64,000 nt of DNA from Hoeflea sp. 108 (lineage in GTDB: Bacteria; Pseudomonadota; Alphaproteobacteria; Rhizobiales; Rhizobiaceae). Under the pieces are notes generated by a model. The model saw only the letters and a program-made list of their open reading frames with translations, ran no database searches and was not told where the DNA came from. A program made the translations under genes and the position numbers. Positions within the stretch are counted from its first letter, which is position 1, and each line of letters opens with the position of its first letter. The stretch spans positions 2,544,839 to 2,608,838 of the forward strand of contig NZ_KB890024.1 of the NCBI RefSeq assembly GCF_000372965.1, in the 5' to 3' direction. Of this stretch, positions 59,465-64,000 are shown piece after piece.

Positions 59465-60754
59465 ATGACAGATTCGACCGCCAAACTTGAATTCCGCGGC
59501 CAGACTCACGAGTTCAAGGTCCGAGGCGGAACGGTCGGGCCGGATGTGATCGACATCGCATCCCTCTACGGCACGACAGGCGCCTTCACCTATGACCCGG
59601 GCTTCACGTCGACGGCGAGCTGCGAGTCGCAGATCACCTTCATCGACGGCGACGCCGGCGTGCTTCTGCACCGCGGCTACCCCATCGACCAGCTCGCCGA
59701 GCACGGCGACTTCCTCGAGGTCTGCTACCTGCTGCTTTACGGCGAGCTGCCGACCAAGGCCCAGAAGGACGACTTCGACTATCGCGTCACGCGCCACACC
59801 ATGGTGCACGAGCAGATGTCGCGCTTCTTCACCGGCTTCCGCCGCGACGCGCACCCTATGGCCGTCATGTGCGGCGTCGTCGGCGCGCTCTCTGCCTTCT
59901 ACCACGACTCGACCGACATCTCCGACCCGCATCAGCGCATGGTCGCCTCGATCCGCCTGATCGCCAAGATGCCGACGATCGCCGCCATGGCCTACAAATA
60001 CCATATCGGCCAGCCCTTCGTTTACCCGAAGAACGAGCTGAACTTCGCTGCCAACTTCCTGCACATGTGCTTTGCCGTGCCGTGCGAGGAGTACAAGGTG
60101 AACCCGGTTCTGGCCCGCGCCATGGACCGCATCTTCATCCTGCACGCCGACCATGAGCAGAACGCCTCGACCTCGACCGTGCGTCTCGCCGGTTCGTCGG
60201 GCGCCAATCCGTTCGCCTGCATCGCCGCCGGCATCGCCTGCCTGTGGGGCCCGGCACATGGCGGCGCCAACGAAGCCGCCCTCAACATGCTGGCCGAGAT
60301 CGGCACCGTCGATCGCATCCCCGAATTCATCGCCCGCGCCAAGGACAAGAACGATCCGTTCCGCCTGATGGGCTTCGGCCACCGCGTCTACAAGCACTAC
60401 GATCCGCGCGCCAAGATCATGCAGAAGACCACGCATGAAGTGCTCGGCGAACTCGGCATCAAGGACGATCCGACGCTTGATGTGGCGATGGAGCTCGAGC
60501 GCATCGCGCTGACCGACGAATACTTTATCGAGAAGAAGCTCTACCCGAACATCGATTTCTATTCGGGCATCACGCTGAAGGCGCTGGGCTTCCCCACCAC
60601 CATGTTTACCGTGCTGTTCGCGCTCGCCCGCACCGTCGGCTGGATCGCGCAGTGGAAGGAAATGATCGAGGATCCGCGCCAGAAGATCGGCCGGCCGCGC
60701 CAGCTCTACACCGGCGCTCCCGAGCGCGATTACGTGCCGATCGCCAAGCGCTGA
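59465..60754 (+). CDS. gltA: Citrate synthase
   Basis: A 429-residue type II citrate synthase that condenses oxaloacetate and acetyl-CoA. The family shows TGAFTYDPGFTSTASCESQI, FIDGDAGVLLHRGYPID, the active-site histidine region ILHADHEQNASTSTVRLAGS, GPAHGGANEAAL and FGHRVYKHYDPRAKIMQ. ATG at 59465 follows TAAGGAG. It is followed at once by a strong terminator. An upstream TTGACA at 59359-59364 might be its -35 element, but no good -10 was seen. Confidence 0.97.
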   Translation: MTDSTAKLEFRGQTHEFKVRGGTVGPDVIDIASLYGTTGAFTYDPGFTSTASCESQITFIDGDAGVLLHRGYPIDQLAEHGDFLEVCYLLLYGELPTKAQKDDFDYRVTRHTMVHEQMSRFFTGFRRDAHPMAVMCGVVGALSAFYHDSTDISDPHQRMVASIRLIAKMPTIAAMAYKYHIGQPFVYPKNELNFAANFLHMCFAVPCEEYKVNPVLARAMDRIFILHADHEQNASTSTVRLAGSSGANPFACIAAGIACLWGPAHGGANEAALNMLAEIGTVDRIPEFIARAKDKNDPFRLMGFGHRVYKHYDPRAKIMQKTTHEVLGELGIKDDPTLDVAMELERIALTDEYFIEKKLYPNIDFYSGITLKALGFPTTMFTVLFALARTVGWIAQWKEMIEDPRQKIGRPRQLYTGAPERDYVPIAKR

Positions 60755-60774
60755 TCCGGACGACCTGAACGTGA

Positions 60775-60804
60775 AACGCCCGCCCTTTGGCGGGCGTTTT
60801 TTTT
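60775..60804 (+). terminator. Terminator after gltA
   Basis: AACGCCCGCC-CTTT-GGCGGGCGTT forms a perfect 10-bp stem followed by six further T. It lies 20 bases after the gltA stop. Confidence 0.93.
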
Positions 60805-60898
60805 GCGCAGAGGCCGCGAAATCGCGACAGCTGCGAACGCACGATGCGAAGGTTGAAAGTGTCGGAGCGTTCTATGCCCGTGCCGACGCGCGCAGCAC

Positions 60899-62062
60899 TC
60901 AGGTGCGGATGTGGCCGAGAACCGCTTCTGCTGCCAGTTCGCCCGAAGGGCGTTCGGTTGCCATACGGCGCGCTATTTCAGCAAAGCCGTCCTTCTGCCA
61001 GCGACGCAGGCCGCTGTCGGAGAAAAGTCCCTCGACATGGCGCGCCATCCACTCGGGCCGCACATACTGATTGTAGACCTCGATGATCACGGGGCGGTCG
61101 GCGATCAGATTGGGAAGCGACGCGCTCCACACAGTGATCAGCCGCTGGGCAAGACGCATGAAAGGGTCAAGCTTGTAGCTGGACATCATCGGCACGCCGG
61201 CGAGCGCGAGTTCGAGCGCAACCGTACCGGAAGCGATAAGTGCGGCATCCGCTTCGCCGAAGGCCTGCCACTTGCGCCGGGGATCGAGCACGATCTCCGG
61301 CTTGTGCGCCCAGCTGGAAACACCTTCCTCGACGAGACCGGCAACATGCGGCACTGTCGGCAGTACCAGACGCAGGCGGTGCCCGCGCGCACGAAGGGCG
61401 GTGACGGTTTCGCCGAAGGCGCCGAGCAGCCCGCGAACCTCGCCGCGGCGCGAGCCCGGCAACAGCAGCAAGGTCTTTTCACGTTCAGGCGAAAGATCCC
61501 GTTCGGTCAGCTGCATCGCAGCGGCCAGCGCCACGCCGGGGTCGCTGGCAAGGCGATGACCGACATAGGTGCCCTTCGGCCCGCCCAGCCGGGCAAGCTC
61601 GGCCGGTTCGAAGGGCAGGATGCACAGAACCTCGTCGATATCAGGTTTCATCGCCTTGGCGCGGCCGGGACGCCAGGCCCAGACGCTGGGGCAGATGTAA
61701 TGGACGATCGGAATCGTGGGATCGAGCGCGCGGACCTTTTTCGCCACGCGCAGCGAAAAATCCGGACTGTCGATGGTCACCACACAGTCAGGCTTTTCGG
61801 CAGCGATGAACCGCGCCGTCTCGCCGATGCGCCGCATCAGTCGCGGCAGGTCGCGGATGATGGCGCTGAGCCCCATGAGCGCGATCTCGCCGCCATCGAA
61901 GAGTGGCGTAAGTCCCTGCTCCTGCAGATGACGCCCGCCAATGCCGACAAGACGCACCTCACGCCCGCTCAGGCGGCGCAGAGCAGCTACAAGATCGGCG
62001 CCAAGAAGGTCACCCGACTCCTCGCCGGCAACGATGGCTATCTTGAGCGCCGGCAAGGTCAT
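60899..62062 (-). CDS. lpxB: Lipid-A-disaccharide synthase
   Basis: A 387-residue glycosyltransferase that joins UDP-diacylglucosamine and lipid X. The start KIAIVAGEESGDLLGADLV, LIRDLP-like ALMGLSAIIRDLPRLM, YICPSVWAWRPGRAKAM, ILPFEPAEL, LLLPGSRRGEVRGLL and the sugar-nucleotide SGTVALELALAGVPMMSSYK are all seen. It overlaps lpxI upstream by four bases (ATGA). It is the last gene of fabZ-lpxA-lpxI-lpxB in the direction of transcription. Confidence 0.97.
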   Translation of the reverse strand: MTLPALKIAIVAGEESGDLLGADLVAALRRLSGREVRLVGIGGRHLQEQGLTPLFDGGEIALMGLSAIIRDLPRLMRRIGETARFIAAEKPDCVVTIDSPDFSLRVAKKVRALDPTIPIVHYICPSVWAWRPGRAKAMKPDIDEVLCILPFEPAELARLGGPKGTYVGHRLASDPGVALAAAMQLTERDLSPEREKTLLLLPGSRRGEVRGLLGAFGETVTALRARGHRLRLVLPTVPHVAGLVEEGVSSWAHKPEIVLDPRRKWQAFGEADAALIASGTVALELALAGVPMMSSYKLDPFMRLAQRLITVWSASLPNLIADRPVIIEVYNQYVRPEWMARHVEGLFSDSGLRRWQKDGFAEIARRMATERPSGELAAEAVLGHIRT

Positions 62063-62964
62063 TTGTGCGCCCCCTGGTCCGCAAGCCCGACGACGAACAG
62101 GCCGAGCCTGTCGGCCCTTGCGACCAGTTCACCGTAATCCAGCACCAGCGAGCGGTTGGCCTCCACGCCGATTCCGGCCAGGCCAGCCGCATGTGCCGCA
62201 TCGACGGTTGCAGGGCCGATGGTCGGCAGGTCGGTGCGCAGCTCTTGGTTCGGCTTGGCGCATTTGACCAGAACGCCGCGCTTGCGCCCGGCTATACGGC
62301 CGTTGTCGCGTAGTTCACGCACGCGCTTGAGCAGCAGGTCGGTGCCTTCGATGCCTTCAAGGGCGATGGCACGACCGCCGATGGCAATGGCAGCCTGGCC
62401 GATATCGAGAGAACCGATGGCACGCGCGGCCTCCAGGCCGGCCTCAAGATCGGCCCAGTCACCTTGCTGCGGTACATGCGTGCCCATCGGACCTTCAACC
62501 GCCAGAAGGTTTGGCACGATCTGGTGCGCGCCGACAACCTTGACGCCGCTGCGTTCGATCAGGCTGACCAGGATACGCAGGAGGCCATCATCTCCGCGCG
62601 TCAGCGCTGCAAGCGCCTGCGGCAAGATCCGAAGAAGCGAGATGCTGGGACGTATCGCTTTCCATGCCGGACGGCGGCTAACGCCACCAGCGAGGATGAG
62701 ATGGGTGATTTTCTGGCGCTTCAACAGCGCAAAGAGGTCGGCGAACTGCTCCACAGCGAGCGTTTCGCCATCGTGCTCCGCCAAGCTCGTGCCTGGATCG
62801 GTCTCGCCGTCAATGCGGATGATGTAGGGCCTGTGGCCGGCAGCGGCGAGGCTGTCGGCAACATTGACCGGAAGCCGGCCGCTACCGGCGATGATGCCGA
62901 CCCGATCGGCAGCGCCGAGATCGAATTGCGTACGCCCTTTAACCTTCGTCATCGGCGTCGTCAT
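62059..62964 (-). CDS. lpxI: UDP-2,3-diacylglucosamine pyrophosphatase LpxI
   Basis: A 301-residue DUF1009 protein that releases lipid X, replacing LpxH in alphaproteobacteria. Features include RVGIIAGSGRLPVNVADSLA near residue 20, ILAGGVSRRPAWK, LEAARAIGSLDIGQAAIAIG and the C-terminal VDLPTIGPATVDAAHAAGLA-like block (DLPTIGPATVDAAHAAGLAG). The start is ambiguous: ATG at 62964 (AAGGG eight bases before) or at 62952. With 62964 it overlaps lpxA by 26 bases. Confidence 0.95.
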   Translation of the reverse strand: MTTPMTKVKGRTQFDLGAADRVGIIAGSGRLPVNVADSLAAAGHRPYIIRIDGETDPGTSLAEHDGETLAVEQFADLFALLKRQKITHLILAGGVSRRPAWKAIRPSISLLRILPQALAALTRGDDGLLRILVSLIERSGVKVVGAHQIVPNLLAVEGPMGTHVPQQGDWADLEAGLEAARAIGSLDIGQAAIAIGGRAIALEGIEGTDLLLKRVRELRDNGRIAGRKRGVLVKCAKPNQELRTDLPTIGPATVDAAHAAGLAGIGVEANRSLVLDYGELVARADRLGLFVVGLADQGAHK

Positions 62965-63772
62965 CGACAACACCCTTTAGGGGCGGCATGGCATAATGTC
63001 GCTTGCCGCGGCTGGAGATGAAATCGACGATCTTCATCGCGATGGGCGAGGAGCCAAATTCGGAGCGCGCAGTCTCGACATTCTCGGCAATCGTGTGCGA
63101 GCGGTCGAAGATCGTCTTGTAGGCTCGCCTCAGCAGGTGGATCTCCTCGCGCGGCAGGCCCGAACGGCGCAGGCCGACGATGTTGAGGCCGCGCAGGCTG
63201 GCGCGATTGCCGACTGCAATGGCGAATGGAATGACGTCACCGACAACCGCCGAGCAACCGCCGATGAAGGCGTTATCGCCGATGCGGACGAACTGATGCA
63301 CTGCAGTCAGGCCGCCGATGGTGACGTTGTTGCCGACCTCGACATGGCCGCCCAGCGTCGCACCATTGGCGAAGGTGATGTTGTTGCCGACGATGCAGTC
63401 ATGCGCGACGTGGGCATAGGCAAGGTAATTGCCGTTGTCGCCGACGATGGTCTCGCCACGGCTGGTATCGGTGCCGGTGTGCATGGTCACGCCTTCGCGG
63501 ATCGTGCAGTTCTTTCCGATGATCAGTGTCGTGCGGCCGCCCTTGTGCTTGTTGTTCTGCGGCGGCGCACCCAGCGTCGCTTGCGGAAACACCTTGGTGC
63601 CTTCGCCCAGGGTCGTCGCGTTCATGATCGAGACATGGCTGACCAGTTCGACCCGGTCGCCAACCACGGCGTCGGCGCTGACGTGGCAAAACGGGCCGAC
63701 GCGGACGCCCACGCCCAACTGGGCCCCGGCTTCGACTACGGCCAGAGGATGGATGAAAGTTTCGGTCTGCAT
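62939..63772 (-). CDS. lpxA: Acyl-ACP--UDP-N-acetylglucosamine O-acyltransferase
   Basis: A 277-residue left-handed beta-helix acyltransferase, first step of lipid A synthesis. Hexapeptide repeats run from about residue 6 to 190 (ETFIHPLAVVEAGAQLGVGV, GPFCHVSADAVVGDRVELVS, and further ones). The catalytic histidine is in YLAYAHVAHDCIVGNN. The C-terminal helical part ends with a charged tail VVDDDADDEG. It follows fabZ by 11 bases and overlaps lpxI. Confidence 0.97.
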   Translation of the reverse strand: MQTETFIHPLAVVEAGAQLGVGVRVGPFCHVSADAVVGDRVELVSHVSIMNATTLGEGTKVFPQATLGAPPQNNKHKGGRTTLIIGKNCTIREGVTMHTGTDTSRGETIVGDNGNYLAYAHVAHDCIVGNNITFANGATLGGHVEVGNNVTIGGLTAVHQFVRIGDNAFIGGCSAVVGDVIPFAIAVGNRASLRGLNIVGLRRSGLPREEIHLLRRAYKTIFDRSHTIAENVETARSEFGSSPIAMKIVDFISSRGKRHYAMPPLKGVVDDDADDEG

Positions 63773-63783
63773 AAGCGTTCTTG

Positions 63784-64000
63784 TTATTCCTTGGGCACCA
63801 TCATGGCCGCCACTTCGGCCTCGGCGACGGTCGCGCCGTCAACACGCGCCTCGCAGGCGAATTTCAGGATGTTGCCGCGCTTCTTGATCTTCTTGACATG
63901 GATGCGCATCTGGTCGCCGGGTACCACCGGCTTGCGGAACTTGGCACCGTCGACGGTCATCAGATAGACCAGCGAAGGGCTTTCGTCGATCACCAGGCGC
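63784..64000 (-). CDS. fabZ: 3-hydroxyacyl-ACP dehydratase FabZ (C-terminal part)
   Basis: Only the last 72 residues are in the window; the gene runs off the right edge. The visible part, IDESPSLVYLMTVDGAKFRK and PVVPGDQMRIHVKKIKKRGN, then ACEARVDGATVAEAEVAAMM, is the C-terminal hot-dog fold of FabZ, the dehydratase of type II fatty acid synthesis. The catalytic His and Glu would be beyond the edge. Gene order fabZ-lpxA-lpxI-lpxB supports the call; lpxD is expected upstream. Confidence 0.93.
   Translation of the reverse strand, partial: RLVIDESPSLVYLMTVDGAKFRKPVVPGDQMRIHVKKIKKRGNILKFACEARVDGATVAEAEVAAMMVPKE

Overview
The window is GC-rich, tightly packed chromosomal DNA of an alphaproteobacterium, most likely Hyphomicrobiales (Rhizobiales) of the Mesorhizobium/Phyllobacteriaceae type. 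The signs are two glutamine synthetases (GSI and a eukaryote-like GSII), fused ispDF, the order dusB-ntrB-ntrC-ntrY-ntrX-trkA-dat-hfq-hflX, a PdhB with an N-terminal lipoyl domain, ATP12 and COQ10/RatA-type proteins, and a LexA box of the alphaproteobacterial GAAC-N7-GAAC form. I see no rRNA, tRNA, CRISPR array, insertion sequence or prophage. Almost everything is core genome. I did not find a convincing new multi-gene system; the candidates for novelty are small (a 40-residue lipoprotein gene, an exported protein with a TTG start, mirrored operators, unexplained hairpins and repeats).

Layout. 1-3075: a DUF72 gene, a divergent TetR/SDR pair with mirrored operator-like sites, and two repeat-like intergenic elements. 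3076-11062: nicotinamide-nucleotide repair (nnr), then sigma54-driven glnB-glnA, a GMC dehydrogenase with its Tat-exported small subunit and a VOC protein, a ribbon-helix-helix protein, and glnII behind a consensus sigma54 promoter. 11263-16191: ATP12, EamA transporter, HAD phosphatase, RluC-type pseudouridine synthase and crcB on the minus strand, with mazG diverging. 16399-27941: one long minus-strand run, dusB-ntrBC, ntrYX, trkA, dat, hfq-hflX. 28082-30328: ispDF, cinA-C and an unknown exported protein on the plus strand.

30353-39229: the pyruvate dehydrogenase region on the minus strand (ftsB-like, pdhA, pdhB, pdhC, SGNH esterase, GNAT, lpdA, GlsB-like, lipA, ratA). It encodes the lipoylated complex, its E3 and the enzyme that makes lipoate. 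39360-48656: eno, a small lipoprotein gene, PRC-barrel, dodecin, kdsA with a coupled VOC gene, DUF1697, pyrG, an L,D-transpeptidase, secG and tpiA. 48802-55038: ppiD-like chaperone, trpD, trpC, moaC, moeA and lexA on the plus strand. 55213-64000: comEC (minus), gltX and gltA (plus), then lpxB-lpxI-lpxA-fabZ (minus, running off the right edge).

How it fits together: the PII protein, both glutamine synthetases and both NtrBC and NtrYX lie within about 23 kb, so most of the nitrogen-status circuit is local, and two of its target promoters (glnB, glnII) show sigma54 -24/-12 elements. A second theme is central carbon flow into the TCA cycle (tpiA, eno, pdhABC-lpdA-lipA, gltA). A third is the envelope (kdsA, lpxABI, fabZ, L,D-transpeptidase, ftsB, ppiD, secG).
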